A stretch of DNA of 64,000 bases from Pseudomonadales bacterium (GCA_024234395.1 JACKOH010000003.1:1-64000); one strand, 5' to 3'; numbered from the stretch's first letter, positions 16,207 through 25,860 are shown. Program-made: numbers and translations. Notes: a model not told the origin generated them from the letters alone.

Positions 16207-19200
16207 ATGGCGAAACGCAAGAATAGAGACGATTTCACCGAGAGTACCAAGCTGAAGATCGCGAAGCGCGCGGGTTGGCTGTGCTCGTTTCCGACGTGTC
16301 GCTCGCCTACGGTTGGTGCAACGTCAGACGGTGAAGGCGAAATCAATATCGGCACGGCGGCCCACATCTGCGCAGCTGCGCCCGGTGGCCCGCGTTACGA
16401 TGAGATGATGTCGTCGGAGGAACGCTCCTCGACGAGGAACGGCATCTGGATGTGCCGTGATCACGGTAAGGCCATCGACTCCCCCGATCCGGAGTTCACT
16501 GTCGAGCAGCTGCGCGAGTGGAAAAGGCAGGCGGAAATCGAGTCGTGGCGGCGCGTGCTGCGCAACGAAACGCCGCGCGAGCCAGCGGTTACCGCGGACA
16601 TGAAGTTGGCGGCGCGTATTCGGATCGCCGCAGAAGCAGATCTCAAGGTCTTCCAACAGACCATGAAATGGCCGTCCACCTCAGTCGCTCTCACGTTGAA
16701 AGTAGATGGGTTTGATGACCCAGTGACGACAAGAGCGCTCGCGAGGGCGGTCATGTCGCTAGATGATTTGATCCTCGTCGCCGGACCCGGTATGGGCAAG
16801 ACCACGACACTCTTCCAGATCGCCGAAGGCATGCTGGCCCACAGCAACGGCATGCCATTTGTCGTGCCTCTCGGCGATTGGGCGACGGATGGCGCGACGG
16901 TTCTGGAGTCGATCCTCAAGCGCCCGGCGTTCCGTGGAATCTCAGAAGATGACTTTCGCAATGCTGCTGCCCAGTCTGGGATCGTGCTGCTACTCGACGG
17001 CTGGAACGAGTTGGACGCGCAAGCGCGGGTCCGTGCGCGCGTGCAGATATCTAGGCTCAAGGCAGAGCTGCCCGAACTCGGCCTCGCTGTGGCGACACGC
17101 AGACAAGCCCTCGACGTTCCCTTCGCAGGTACACGCGTCGATCTCCTGTCGCTCAACGAAGAGCAACAAATGCAGATCGCGGTCGTGATGCGCGGCGACG
17201 CAGGAGAGAAGGCTTTGGATCATGCTTGGCGCACGCCGGGCGTGCGCGAGCTTGTGACGATTCCCCTCTATCTGACAGCTCTTCTATCGCTCCCTGAAAA
17301 CGCCCCGTTCCCGACGACCAAAGAGGAGGTGCTACGGCACTTCGTATCTGCGCACGAAAATGACGCGAGCCGCGCGGAAGCGCTGCGCACCACCGTGCAA
17401 GGATTCCAGCAGGACTATCTCGACGGTCTTGCCGTCTTCGCCACGCGCACGGCGAACACGGCCATCGCCGAGAGTAACGCGCGGCGATCGATCTTCGAGA
17501 CGGAGACCCTGCTGGCCGACAACGGGCAGATCACGATCAAGCCGCAGCCCGACACAGTGCTCGACGTGCTCCTCAGCAACCACGTGCTGATGCGTATGGG
17601 CGACACGCCCGGCTATTCATTCCAGCACCAGCAGTTTCAGGAATGGTATGCCTCTCACTCGGTCGAACGCCGGATCATCACCGAGGTCGCCGATCCCAAA
17701 TCGCGTGAGGCATTGAAGACAGAGGTGTTCAACCTGCCAGCATGGGAAGAAGCCATCCTTTTTGCGGTCGAGCGTCTGGCACGCGGTGATGCGCACCAGC
17801 GGGCCGCGTGTGGCAAGGCAATCATCGCCGCGTTCGAAGTGGATCCCATCCTCGCCGCCGCGATGATCTTCCGTTCCACAGAAGAGGTGTGGACGCAGAT
17901 CGCTGCGACCACTCAGGGGCTTATGGCGCGCTGGCACGCGCCTGGGAAAGTGGATCGCGCTTTCCGCTTCATGCTCACGTCGGGCCGTCCCGAATTCCTC
18001 GATGAGGTCTGGCCTCTCATCACCGACGAAAACGAGCAGATCAGCCTCAACGCGCTGCGCAATTGCAGGCGGTTCAGATCTTCAATCCTTGGAGGGGACG
18101 CCGAGAAGAAGATCAGGGCTCTGTCTCCGAAGGCACGAACGGTCTTGCTGTACGAGATGGCCTCAAACAGCGGCATGGACGGCCTAGATCTCGCGACCGC
18201 GATTGCGAAGAACGACCCCGACCCTGAAGTGCAGGCCTCTGTCGTCGATGCGCTGGCGTTCCGGCGCGCCGATCGCCATGTGGCGGAGGTATTGCGAGAA
18301 GCGGGCGACCAAACTTTTAATCTGGTTGCGCGCAAAGGCCTCGTCGACGAGGTGAAGGACGAACAGGTTCGAAACGGAATCGCAGCGGCGCAAGAGCGGC
18401 AGCAGGTGGAAAAAAACTCGGTCGTTGATCGGTTGCGTATGATTGTGTACGCGCGGAGCTCCGAGGACCATAGCGCGGAACTGTCCCACATTATCAGCAC
18501 GATAGAAATCGAACAGCGGCAAGACGCCGGGGTACAACTCATCTATGAAGCGCGCAGCCGCTATCCGCGTGCGGTCGCGGACGGCCTGCTGGCCCGCGTA
18601 CGCGCGGGCCGTACACTGTTCTATGGTGCCGACGATCTTCTGGCGTCCGCCGGGTTCACGCTGGAAGACGACGCGCTGCTTCAACTGGCGCTGGCCGATC
18701 CCGCCCGCCATGACGATCGCGCGGAAGCTGCCGCGTCAGTGCTTGGGCCGATGGCCATCGGCCGCCTAGTTGACACGTTGCTCGACATTGGATCGCGTCT
18801 GCAAATAGACGGCAGATACGACCGTGCAGCGAGTGAGACTTATAGAGGACTGGAAACCCGCATCGCACATGTGCCGGGTCCAAGCCTTGTTGCCGCGGTT
18901 CTTTCGCGCTCGGCGCAGGCGGACAACGAAGAGGTAGCGCGGTTGGCGGATCTGCTCTCACGCCATCCCAACGGCGAGACCGATCGGGGCAGGCCGTTCG
19001 ACGCGGACTCGGTTCTGGCTATTCAAAACCTAGTCGAAGACTGGGGCAACCGACTGCTCGCCTCGGGCGATGCGAAGCGCTGGCAGAAGGCCAACATCGC
19101 GACGCTTGCGAGCCGCGTGCCATCCGTGAATCTGCTGCCCATCTTGAAGCGGCTGCTGGACGACAATCTACAGAGCTACCGAGCTTTCCGGAGAGAAGCC

Positions 19201-20571
19201 GAAGCTGCCAGGTGGCGGCCGTGCGAGGCCGTGAATGAGGCTCGCATGCCAATGACACATGAGTATCAACGCGCATTCTTGGCGATAAAAACGTCGGAGA
19301 CAGCCTCCATGATGCGGGACTATCTGGCGGACGAACATTTCGGTGCGCTCGCCGCACGGGTGCTTGCCGATCAGTGGCGAACCGTGAACGAACCACCGAA
19401 AGAAAAGCGCTTTCTCGGCGGCGTTGACTTCTCGGGTGTGAAGGAGAAACGCACGGCTCGCGCTACCAATCCTGACGAGACTTCGGCGGAAGCGGAAGTA
19501 ATATTCGCCGCAATCGAGCGGCTGATCACGGAAGGCGCCACGAACGAGCAAAAGAAGCTTGCCGTAGAACTTGGCATCGTCGCCTCACAGCTGCCGCATG
19601 GAGGGCGTGATAGCACCATCCAGAGGCTCATCGTCCTCGCGCCGAGGCGAGCACGCGTCGATCTGCTCCTCAGCCTCGTACTTTCTGGCGAGGAAATCGA
19701 CACAAAGGCTGTGGCCGATGGCATTGCCGAGACCTTCGAGGCGGCCAAGACTGAGGCATGGATACTGACGCAAGGCGAGGGCTATGAGCTAAAGGCGTGG
19801 TTGCGCCTCTTGCCGTTCGTGAACCACCCCGCAGAGGCGTTGGCCGTCGTTCGCGGCACGCCCCCCGCGCAACGTGAGCCGCGCTTTTTAGAGGAAATGG
19901 TAGGTGCCTTCGCCGATTCTCCTTCGAAGGAAGTCGAAGATGTCTTGTTCAAGCTCGCTGAAGAAGACGCACGCTTCTATGCAAACCATCACTGGCGAGC
20001 GACCGCCTTACGGCTTGGGACACGGTCTTCAGCGCGTCGCATCCTAGACCTGACCGCTCAGGGTGTTTTTGAAAGCAAGTCAGTGGATAACTGGCACTTG
20101 GTAAGGGAACTCGGGAGCTTGTTTGATGCTCACCCAGATTTGCGGGTGCATCTCTACAGCTTGTTGAAAGACGGGCCAATTTCGCCAGGACTTGAAACGC
20201 TTGCCCGCGCCGTCGCTGAAAACCCCGACGAAGAGGGACTGCTTTTGCTGGTCAGATTTGAAAACGATTACAAGCGTTCCTTTATCGACTGGCGAACCAT
20301 CGAAAGAGCCATCACCGAACACGTACCGTGCGAAACTTGGAAAGGTGCGTACAACGTCGTGCCGATCCCTGCTGCCGAACTTCGCCGGAAGCTACTCGCT
20401 ATGACCACAGACGGCAGCGGGTCAGACGTCGCTGCACGCTGTCTGAATCAAATTGACTCGATCAGGGATGAATACGGATCGCCCGAAGCCGAACCTCGCC
20501 ATCCCGATCTTGCCTCTGGAAAGTCTTGGCCGATCATGATCCCTGACCCGCAGATGAATGAAGCAGAGTAA
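16207..20571 (+). CDS. HNH-NACHT-helical-repeat STAND protein, candidate anti-phage system
   Basis: A single 1454-aa protein. Residues about 20-110 form a zinc/HNH-like module (C26, C31, AAHI with H53, C83, H86, in NGIWMCRDHGKAID). Residues about 185-330 form a NACHT-type STAND ATPase with Walker A GPGMGKTT (193-200) and the Walker B block LLLDGWNELD (261-270). The remaining 1100 residues are helical-repeat-like and could be the sensor. Bacterial NACHT proteins with an N-terminal effector are known single-gene anti-phage systems, and the HNH module would be the nuclease effector here. The gene runs opposite to the ICE backbone, between the helicase and pilL. No partner gene is present. Function is inferred. 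Confidence 0.85.
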   Translation: MAKRKNRDDFTESTKLKIAKRAGWLCSFPTCRSPTVGATSDGEGEINIGTAAHICAAAPGGPRYDEMMSSEERSSTRNGIWMCRDHGKAIDSPDPEFTVEQLREWKRQAEIESWRRVLRNETPREPAVTADMKLAARIRIAAEADLKVFQQTMKWPSTSVALTLKVDGFDDPVTTRALARAVMSLDDLILVAGPGMGKTTTLFQIAEGMLAHSNGMPFVVPLGDWATDGATVLESILKRPAFRGISEDDFRNAAAQSGIVLLLDGWNELDAQARVRARVQISRLKAELPELGLAVATRRQALDVPFAGTRVDLLSLNEEQQMQIAVVMRGDAGEKALDHAWRTPGVRELVTIPLYLTALLSLPENAPFPTTKEEVLRHFVSAHENDASRAEALRTTVQGFQQDYLDGLAVFATRTANTAIAESNARRSIFETETLLADNGQITIKPQPDTVLDVLLSNHVLMRMGDTPGYSFQHQQFQEWYASHSVERRIITEVADPKSREALKTEVFNLPAWEEAILFAVERLARGDAHQRAACGKAIIAAFEVDPILAAAMIFRSTEEVWTQIAATTQGLMARWHAPGKVDRAFRFMLTSGRPEFLDEVWPLITDENEQISLNALRNCRRFRSSILGGDAEKKIRALSPKARTVLLYEMASNSGMDGLDLATAIAKNDPDPEVQASVVDALAFRRADRHVAEVLREAGDQTFNLVARKGLVDEVKDEQVRNGIAAAQERQQVEKNSVVDRLRMIVYARSSEDHSAELSHIISTIEIEQRQDAGVQLIYEARSRYPRAVADGLLARVRAGRTLFYGADDLLASAGFTLEDDALLQLALADPARHDDRAEAAASVLGPMAIGRLVDTLLDIGSRLQIDGRYDRAASETYRGLETRIAHVPGPSLVAAVLSRSAQADNEEVARLADLLSRHPNGETDRGRPFDADSVLAIQNLVEDWGNRLLASGDAKRWQKANIATLASRVPSVNLLPILKRLLDDNLQSYRAFRREAEAARWRPCEAVNEARMPMTHEYQRAFLAIKTSETASMMRDYLADEHFGALAARVLADQWRTVNEPPKEKRFLGGVDFSGVKEKRTARATNPDETSAEAEVIFAAIERLITEGATNEQKKLAVELGIVASQLPHGGRDSTIQRLIVLAPRRARVDLLLSLVLSGEEIDTKAVADGIAETFEAAKTEAWILTQGEGYELKAWLRLLPFVNHPAEALAVVRGTPPAQREPRFLEEMVGAFADSPSKEVEDVLFKLAEEDARFYANHHWRATALRLGTRSSARRILDLTAQGVFESKSVDNWHLVRELGSLFDAHPDLRVHLYSLLKDGPISPGLETLARAVAENPDEEGLLLLVRFENDYKRSFIDWRTIERAITEHVPCETWKGAYNVVPIPAAELRRKLLAMTTDGSGSDVAARCLNQIDSIRDEYGSPEAEPRHPDLASGKSWPIMIPDPQMNEAE

Positions 20572-20683
20572 ATCATAGCGCGCACACTGTTGGGACGGTT
20601 CGCGATTGGCCTGGAGCGATAACTCAGAAGCATCAGCAAAGTCTGTTGTTGACTGTGAAAGCAGTCATTCCAACTTTATCGAT

Positions 20684-20709
20684 CAAAAAAGCGGCCTCCG
20701 AAGAGGCCG
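20684..20709 (-). terminator. Rho-independent terminator after the helicase gene
   Basis: On the minus strand a hairpin GCGGCCTC-TTC-GGAGGCCGC is followed by TTTTTT. It lies about 20 bp after the helicase stop and ends the leftward transcript before the convergent end of the NACHT gene. Confidence 0.9.
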
Positions 20710-20728
20710 CCAAAGATCAAATTTTTGC

Positions 20729-23008
20729 TTAGTTCACCAACTGCCGCGCCAGCGCCACTTCCACCGAGTCGCCATCCTGATTCAGGACATCGAGCCCGGA
20801 TTCCGGCACGTCTCCCGACGTGCTCTGTGACACGGTTATCTTCCTGGCCATCAGCCCCAGGCAGGTCATCTGCGAGGTCGCTGTATAGCCCAAGTAGATC
20901 ACCTTGACTGGCTGCTTTTGGCCTATCCGCCAGGAACGGCGGGCGGCCTGTTGCAACGAGTAGACGTTGTAGCCCGACTGCATGAACACGATGGTCGGAA
21001 ACTCCAACAGGTCCAGGCCGGTTTTCACCAGTTCCGGATTGGTGATGAGCACGTCGATGCCTCGATCGAGCTGCTCAGCGATCCAGTCTTCCCGGCGGGA
21101 GGCATCCACGCTCGCGCGCAGCACCGCCACCTTGAAGCCTTCTTGCTCAAGCAGCCCTTTCAGCCGTGACGTGGTGTCCCGCGTCCCGGTGTAGACGCTG
21201 TAGACCAAAGTCTTGCGACCGCCCGCCTTCTCCTCACGGCAGATATCGATCAGTTCCCGTTCCTTCGGCATGATCTCCAGGTCGGAGAACAGCGAAGGCG
21301 TGAACGCCAGCAGGTTGCGGGTTCGCGGGTGCTTGACCGTCTCCGCACGGAAGCAGGTGTCCGGCCAGGCCAGGAGCACGTTGAGCACTACACCCAACAG
21401 GGTCGTGTCGCGGCGCGCCAGGGCCTGCTTCAGCTCAGCGGTCAACTGCCCCGCCAAGCGTGAGTAGGCCTGCGCCTGCTCGTCGGCCATGGCCACTTCG
21501 CGGAACTCCTCGTCGTAGGGCGGCAGCACGTCGCCACCGATGTCCTTCAACTTGAGGAAGACTGTGAACGGCAAGACACAGCGCAGCACGCCCTTGGGAC
21601 CGAAGCCTGGGGCCTTCACGGTTCGCACCGTGATCTTGCTGCCCTTCGCGGTCTTGTGGGCCGAGCCATTGCTCTCGGAGTAGATATCCTTGAGCACGCC
21701 GTGATCGCGCATGAACGCCATCGCGGCCGGCGTCAGGCTGCCTTGACTACTCGGTCGGTAGCCGTCTTCGATCATTCGTCCGGGCAAGGCGCGGAACAGA
21801 AGATAAAAGATGTCGTCGCCGTAGCCCCCCATCAGGGTGCCGGTGAGCAGCAGTGTCTTGCGCACCTTGGATGCCAATACGCCCATGGCTTGCCCCTGGG
21901 CAGAGCCCGCGTTCTTGTACTCGTGCGCCTCGTCGGCGATGAGCAGATCGAACGTGCCTTGCGGCAGGTAGCGTTTCACGAACTCCGACGGCTGGTAACC
22001 GCCTTCACCAAAGCCAAACTCCATCGAGGCCATGGCGCGTTCCATGCGCTGGGCCTGGCGGTCGGAAAACACCAACTCGCCGTCGTCACCCATCAGGTTG
22101 ATGAATTCATACAGGTTATCGCCCAGCATGGAGGCCAGGAACGATTCGCCGAACCTCTTCATCAGTTTCTGGGCGGTGACTTCACCGATGGTGGGAATAC
22201 GCTTGAGGGCCTTGAGTACGGCATGCGACTGGTCGTTGGCCGACAGGCTCCGGGGACGGATCAGCGTCCACAGCGCCGAGGCGCAGTGGCTGCATTTGCG
22301 ACGGGATTCCTCCGCTTCGAGTTCGACCGGATTGATCGGCTCGCCGTCGAGATCGGTAATGACCTGACCACACTGCGGGCAGGCCCCCACGTCGCCGTGA
22401 CGAGTACGACGGCTCACGAACACCGGCTTCCAGTGAAAGCCCATGCGCATGCGCACGCGACCAAGGACGAAGAACTCCGGCCCTTGGGACGGCACACCCA
22501 ACTGCTCGCGCAGCTTGATGAGCTTGACCAGGGTATCCGGGCCATTGAGCACCCAGACCTTTGCGCCAGCCATCGTCTCCTGGATTTCCCGCCGCCACTT
22601 GTAGACCAGGTGGGGTGGCGAGAGCACCAGGGTTCGACGATAGCCTTCGGCTTTGAGCACGGCGGCCGTGGCAATGCCAACGGTCGTCTTGCCGCAGCCC
22701 ATCTCGCCGTTGACGATCGCCGCGCGTTCGCCACGATCGACCAGCAGCTCGGTGATGGCGTGGACGACATCGGCTTGGGCGGGGAACAACTGCCGCTTCA
22801 AGCCGGCCAGGGTGGCCTGGCGATGCGCCCTTGCCTGACCGGTATAGACCGGCGGGTTGGCGTGGTTGAGGGAGTCGAGCAGCTCGTCACCGAATTCGGA
22901 CACGAAGTCCTGCAGACTGATGTCGAGCGGGGATGAGGCATTGTCGAGCAGGTCGCCCTGCGCGGCGGTTTCAGAACAAATGTTTTCAGAACAAGTATCG
23001 AGGGACAT
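20729..23008 (-). CDS. SNF2/DEAD-type helicase of the ICE
   Basis: A 759-aa superfamily-2 helicase. It has a Walker A motif in NGEMGCGKTTVG, a DEAH box (LIADEAHEYKN), an internal zinc-ribbon (CPQCGQ with a later CSHC) and a C-terminal helicase half ending in QQAARRSWRIGQ, the motif VI of SNF2-like ATPases. Proteins of this kind are conserved in PFGI-1-class ICE cores, presumably for replication or remodelling during transfer; the substrate is unknown. A two-tier hairpin ends 20 nt before its start codon, as for neighbouring genes, and a terminator follows the gene. Confidence 0.88.
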   Translation of the reverse strand: MSLDTCSENICSETAAQGDLLDNASSPLDISLQDFVSEFGDELLDSLNHANPPVYTGQARAHRQATLAGLKRQLFPAQADVVHAITELLVDRGERAAIVNGEMGCGKTTVGIATAAVLKAEGYRRTLVLSPPHLVYKWRREIQETMAGAKVWVLNGPDTLVKLIKLREQLGVPSQGPEFFVLGRVRMRMGFHWKPVFVSRRTRHGDVGACPQCGQVITDLDGEPINPVELEAEESRRKCSHCASALWTLIRPRSLSANDQSHAVLKALKRIPTIGEVTAQKLMKRFGESFLASMLGDNLYEFINLMGDDGELVFSDRQAQRMERAMASMEFGFGEGGYQPSEFVKRYLPQGTFDLLIADEAHEYKNAGSAQGQAMGVLASKVRKTLLLTGTLMGGYGDDIFYLLFRALPGRMIEDGYRPSSQGSLTPAAMAFMRDHGVLKDIYSESNGSAHKTAKGSKITVRTVKAPGFGPKGVLRCVLPFTVFLKLKDIGGDVLPPYDEEFREVAMADEQAQAYSRLAGQLTAELKQALARRDTTLLGVVLNVLLAWPDTCFRAETVKHPRTRNLLAFTPSLFSDLEIMPKERELIDICREEKAGGRKTLVYSVYTGTRDTTSRLKGLLEQEGFKVAVLRASVDASRREDWIAEQLDRGIDVLITNPELVKTGLDLLEFPTIVFMQSGYNVYSLQQAARRSWRIGQKQPVKVIYLGYTATSQMTCLGLMARKITVSQSTSGDVPESGLDVLNQDGDSVEVALARQLVN

Positions 23009-23028
23009 GATGATGCTCCAGATAAAAT

Positions 23029-23069
23029 TGGGGCATGCACCTCCCCCGATGGGGCGATGGCATGCCCCA
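23029..23069 (-). promoter_or_regulatory. Two-tier hairpin leader before the helicase gene
   Basis: The outer stem TGGGGCATGC/GCATGCCCCA (23029-23038 with 23060-23069) encloses an inner hairpin with four C-G pairs and a triloop (23044-23054). It ends 20 nt before the start codon. It belongs to a repeated leader family in this region. Confidence 0.75.
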
Positions 23070-23087
23070 GGGTTGGGAGAAAGTGGA

Positions 23088-23381
23088 TCAGTACTCGTCA
23101 GGCAACAACAGCGTGGTCACGCTGCGGTTCCATTCGGTAATGATCCAGATCTTCAAGGCCGGTGTGACCTGGAAGGACGAGAACAGCCGATCTCCGTGCT
23201 TGAGTGCGGCGTCGTTGGTACGCCGATCCTCATCGCAGAGGTCGCCCCAGTCGCCATTCAGATGGCGCTGGAGATAGGGTCCGGGGTTGAATACCCCCCG
23301 TTGAATCAGGTCGTCGATGCCTTGGGTCATGACGACTTGGCCGGCCTTGAAGCGTGGTTGAGACAATGTAATGAGTGCCAT
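23088..23381 (-). CDS. Conserved ICE protein of 97 aa, function unknown
   Basis: I do not recognise a family. The protein begins MALITLSQPRFKAGQVVMTQGIDDL and has a compact acidic middle part (GDWGDLCDEDRRTNDAAL) and a hydrophobic, aromatic C-terminal strand (ALKIWIITEWNRSVTTLLL). Similar small proteins accompany the helicase and the methyltransferase-like gene in related ICEs. There is no signal peptide, so it is probably cytoplasmic. It has its own hairpin leader, and a start codon supported by AGAGG. Confidence 0.75.
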   Translation of the reverse strand: MALITLSQPRFKAGQVVMTQGIDDLIQRGVFNPGPYLQRHLNGDWGDLCDEDRRTNDAALKHGDRLFSSFQVTPALKIWIITEWNRSVTTLLLPDEY

Positions 23382-23403
23382 GGTGATTACCTCTCAGAAT
23401 GAC

Positions 23404-23438
23404 GGGGCCACGGCACCCCACTGGGGTGACTGGACCCC
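23404..23438 (-). promoter_or_regulatory. Two-tier hairpin leader before the 97-aa gene
   Basis: The inner stem CACCCC-ACT-GGGGTG (23414-23428) is enclosed by GGGGCCA (23404-23410) pairing with TGGACCCC (23431-23438) across one bulge. It ends 22 nt before the start codon at 23381. Confidence 0.7.
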
Positions 23439-23493
23439 GGTGGGTGAATGAAACAGATGGATGAAATGACGGCGAACCGTCTGTGAAACGCGA

Positions 23494-24603
23494 TCAGCGG
23501 ATGGTCAGCACCTGCCCCTGCGTTGAGGAGCCGGGTGTCATGTCCCAGGCGCGGATCACGGGGACGAAGCGGTCGGTGAGGATGCGCGTCTCGGCGACCG
23601 AGCCGTCATCCCGTTCCCGATACTCCGTGGCTAAGGATTTCTCCTTGTGAGTATCGCCCTTGACCACCAGCACCTTGCCGGTTCTGGAGGTCACGACACC
23701 GGAAATCGCACCGGCCGCGAGAGCCAGGGCGAGGTGCCAGTGCGACAGGGCTCGCGCCGGAGGCCGTGGAACTTGATGTACGGCACCCAGGTGCGTATCG
23801 AGCGACGGCCACAGCCCTTGCAGGCGCTGCACTTCGTCGGCGAACTGCTCAGGTTCGAGCGTGACACGATAAAAGTGCTCCGGCTCGCCGGACGATGCCG
23901 GCACGCTGTAGGGCTGAAACGGCCAGACATCGGGCAGTTCCTCGGCGTTGACATCACCTTGACCGATCTGCAGCAACAGGCTGCGTGCGGTCTTGGCTTT
24001 GTCGGCGTTCTGCTCGCGCTGCCGAATGCGCCGACCGAAGATCACCACCTGCTTGAATTGCGTATCCACCGCGCGGTAGATGCGCAGGTCGGCAAAATGG
24101 CGCGTCAGCCAGCCCACCAGTTCGGCGTCGAGCACGTAGCCGGGGATGATGAACACCAGCACGCCACCGTACTGCAACAGCGGCAGGCTGCGCTGATAGA
24201 ACAGCTTCTCCAGCCTGGCGCGGCCCTTGCCTTGATAGCCGATGTTGCCATCGATACCACGGCTCAGGTCGCCATAGGGCGGGTTGAGCCACAGCAGTCC
24301 GAAGGACTGCCGTGAGATCAGCGAATCCATCAGATCGCCGTACAGACAACGATCGACCAGCTTGCGCGCATGGTCGGCGCGCTCTGCGTCGTACTCGACG
24401 GCGAAGGCCTTCACCTGCTCGCGCCCGAGGGCATGGGCGGCTTCGGCAATCGCCACGCCTTCGCCGGCGCAGGGATCGAGGATGCACAGGGAACCGGGTG
24501 ACGGCGCCAATGCGGACAGGGCTCTTTCCAACGTGGGTTCGTCCGTCGGGAAGTAGCCGTTTTTGATGAAATTGCGGGCAAGCCGCGGGAACATGAGAGC
24601 CAT
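23494..24603 (-). CDS. DUF6094-type SAM-dependent methyltransferase-like protein
   Basis: A 369-aa protein with a Rossmann-type methyltransferase fold. Motif I is ILDPCAGEG (residues 41-49) and the catalytic motif IV is NPPY (107-110), typical of N6-adenine DNA methyltransferases. ICE homologues are classed as DUF6094. It could modify ICE or host DNA, for instance to protect transferred DNA, but a target-recognition domain is not obvious and activity is unproven. The ATG at 24603 follows a GGAG; the longer frame upstream is a read-back into the neighbouring gap. Confidence 0.8.
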   Translation of the reverse strand: MALMFPRLARNFIKNGYFPTDEPTLERALSALAPSPGSLCILDPCAGEGVAIAEAAHALGREQVKAFAVEYDAERADHARKLVDRCLYGDLMDSLISRQSFGLLWLNPPYGDLSRGIDGNIGYQGKGRARLEKLFYQRSLPLLQYGGVLVFIIPGYVLDAELVGWLTRHFADLRIYRAVDTQFKQVVIFGRRIRQREQNADKAKTARSLLLQIGQGDVNAEELPDVWPFQPYSVPASSGEPEHFYRVTLEPEQFADEVQRLQGLWPSLDTHLGAVHQVPRPPARALSHWHLALALAAGAISGVVTSRTGKVLVVKGDTHKEKSLATEYRERDDGSVAETRILTDRFVPVIRAWDMTPGSSTQGQVLTIR

Positions 24604-24636
24604 GAATTTCTCCTGTCGGATAGTGGGAAAAGGATT

Positions 24637-24656
24637 GGGCATGCATTTGCATGCCC
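24637..24656 (-). promoter_or_regulatory. Simple hairpin before the DUF6094 gene
   Basis: A perfect 9-bp stem GGGCATGCA/TGCATGCCC with a 2-nt loop ends 33 nt before the start codon. It lacks the inner tier of the other leaders and may be a reduced or different member of that family. Confidence 0.55.
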
Positions 24657-24670
24657 GGTGTGGGAGCGGT

Positions 24671-25321
24671 TCAGGCCACCCGCCGTAGCGGTTTGCCAGC
24701 ATCCAGCTCGTCTTTCGCAACACCCAGCGTGCCGCTGCGGATCAGATCGCCCAGCGCCGTGGTCAGCGCCGAGATATCCAGGGCCAGCCGGTGGCCTTCC
24801 AGTCGCCCGAGAGCGAATGGCAGGCGCGTCAGCATCTCCTGTGACTGCAACAATGCCAGCACGGCATCGCGCCAGTGATCGAGCAGGGGCAATGGGCAGG
24901 TCTCCCGTACCAGCGCCCACAGGCGCCCGGTGTGGTCGGACCTATCCCTGGGCAACAGGGCCAGTGCGCTGGCATTGGCCTTGTCCGGCTTCACGCAGCG
25001 TGTATCGAACAACCATAAATGCACCATGGAGCCGAACAGGGTTCGTCTGAAGGCGCGGGTGGACCGTTTTTCCAGGTGATCGGCGTTGCCGACGAAGATC
25101 GGCACCAATACATCCTGCTCGGTGATTAGATGGAGTCGCTCCAGTCCTTGCTCCGTACGACTGAGAGTCAGTCGGGCTAGAAACTCCTGAACGGCAGTGT
25201 CGCGCGCCCAGATGGACAGAAAGACCAGGTTGCCGTTTTCATCGGCGACGCAGCCATCGGCCATCAGGTCGGGGCATTCGTCGATCCGAAACAACGGTTG
25301 AGTGGATAATGGTGTGGGCAT
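24671..25321 (-). CDS. Conserved ICE protein of 216 aa, function unknown
   Basis: Not recognised beyond being typical of this ICE segment. The sequence is soluble, with no signal peptide or membrane helix. A mostly beta/alpha N-terminal half (FRIDECPDLMADGCVADENGNLVFLSIWARD) is followed by a leucine-rich helical C-terminus. The ATG at 25321 is preceded by GAGG at 8 nt, and by a two-tier hairpin leader ending 23 nt upstream. It lies between the methyltransferase-like gene and the 130-aa gene, on the same strand. Confidence 0.75.
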   Translation of the reverse strand: MPTPLSTQPLFRIDECPDLMADGCVADENGNLVFLSIWARDTAVQEFLARLTLSRTEQGLERLHLITEQDVLVPIFVGNADHLEKRSTRAFRRTLFGSMVHLWLFDTRCVKPDKANASALALLPRDRSDHTGRLWALVRETCPLPLLDHWRDAVLALLQSQEMLTRLPFALGRLEGHRLALDISALTTALGDLIRSGTLGVAKDELDAGKPLRRVA

Positions 25322-25344
25322 GTGGATGTCCTCTTGAGTTGATA

Positions 25345-25384
25345 AAGAGGCACTCATGCCCATCGGGGCGAACGAGTGCCCCTT
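25345..25384 (-). promoter_or_regulatory. Two-tier hairpin leader before the 216-aa gene
   Basis: The 13-bp outer stem (25345-25357 with 25372-25384) contains two G-U pairs when read as minus-strand RNA. It encloses the inner stem GCCC-ATCG-GGGC. It ends 23 nt before the start codon. Confidence 0.75.
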
Positions 25385-25410
25385 GGGATGGATGAAGGTC
25401 GGTGGAACGG

Positions 25411-25803
25411 TCAGTTCGTCATTGCCACCGGATTGTTGCGGGCATTTCGCCGCGCGTGATAGTCCCGGACGCCTTCACGCCACTCTCGACATTGCTCGGG
25501 CGCCATGTCGAGATAGCGCACGGGGCACGAGTAGTAGTACGGGTGCATGGACTCCTCCAGGGGTTTGTGGCCCCATTCGCCACCAGAACCCTGCAGCAAG
25601 TCGCAGCGGATGAATGATGTAGTCTCTCCGATGTCGAGACCGAAGATACCGGCTTGCTTGGCGGTGATGCGCACCACTGACCACAGCACATTGCCACGCA
25701 GGGCATGGGCAATGACGTCGTAGTACGCACGTTCGCCTTCTTGCGGTTGGATCAGTTCCTGGATGAGTTGAGCGCGGGTTTGCCGCGAGTAGTACCAGCC
25801 CAT
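25411..25803 (-). CDS. Conserved ICE protein of 130 aa, function unknown (possibly DUF6927)
   Basis: The protein begins MGWYYSRQTRAQLIQELI and continues with GNVLWSVVRITA and a conserved aromatic stretch HPYYYSCPVRYLDMAP. It resembles small proteins near DUF3275 in other ICEs that I recall as DUF6927, without certainty. No signal peptide or transmembrane helix is seen. The start at 25803 has AGGAG upstream; the longer frame begins inside the hairpin leader and was rejected. Confidence 0.75.
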   Translation of the reverse strand: MGWYYSRQTRAQLIQELIQPQEGERAYYDVIAHALRGNVLWSVVRITAKQAGIFGLDIGETTSFIRCDLLQGSGGEWGHKPLEESMHPYYYSCPVRYLDMAPEQCREWREGVRDYHARRNARNNPVAMTN

Positions 25804-25824
25804 GGGAGTTCTCCTGTGAAAAAA

Positions 25825-25860
25825 TGCCAGAGTCCTCCCCAACGGGGCGTGACCCCGGCA
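25825..25860 (-). promoter_or_regulatory. Two-tier hairpin leader before the 130-aa gene
   Basis: The outer stem TGCCAGAGTC (25825-25834) pairs with GACCCCGGCA (25851-25860). As minus-strand RNA all ten pairs form, two of them G-U. The inner stem is CCCC-AAC-GGGG. It ends 21 nt before the start codon. Confidence 0.75.

Noticed and set aside
21656..22936. Plus-strand open frame of 426 codons
   Set aside because: Antisense to the helicase gene, and histidine/glycine-rich as expected for a shadow frame.
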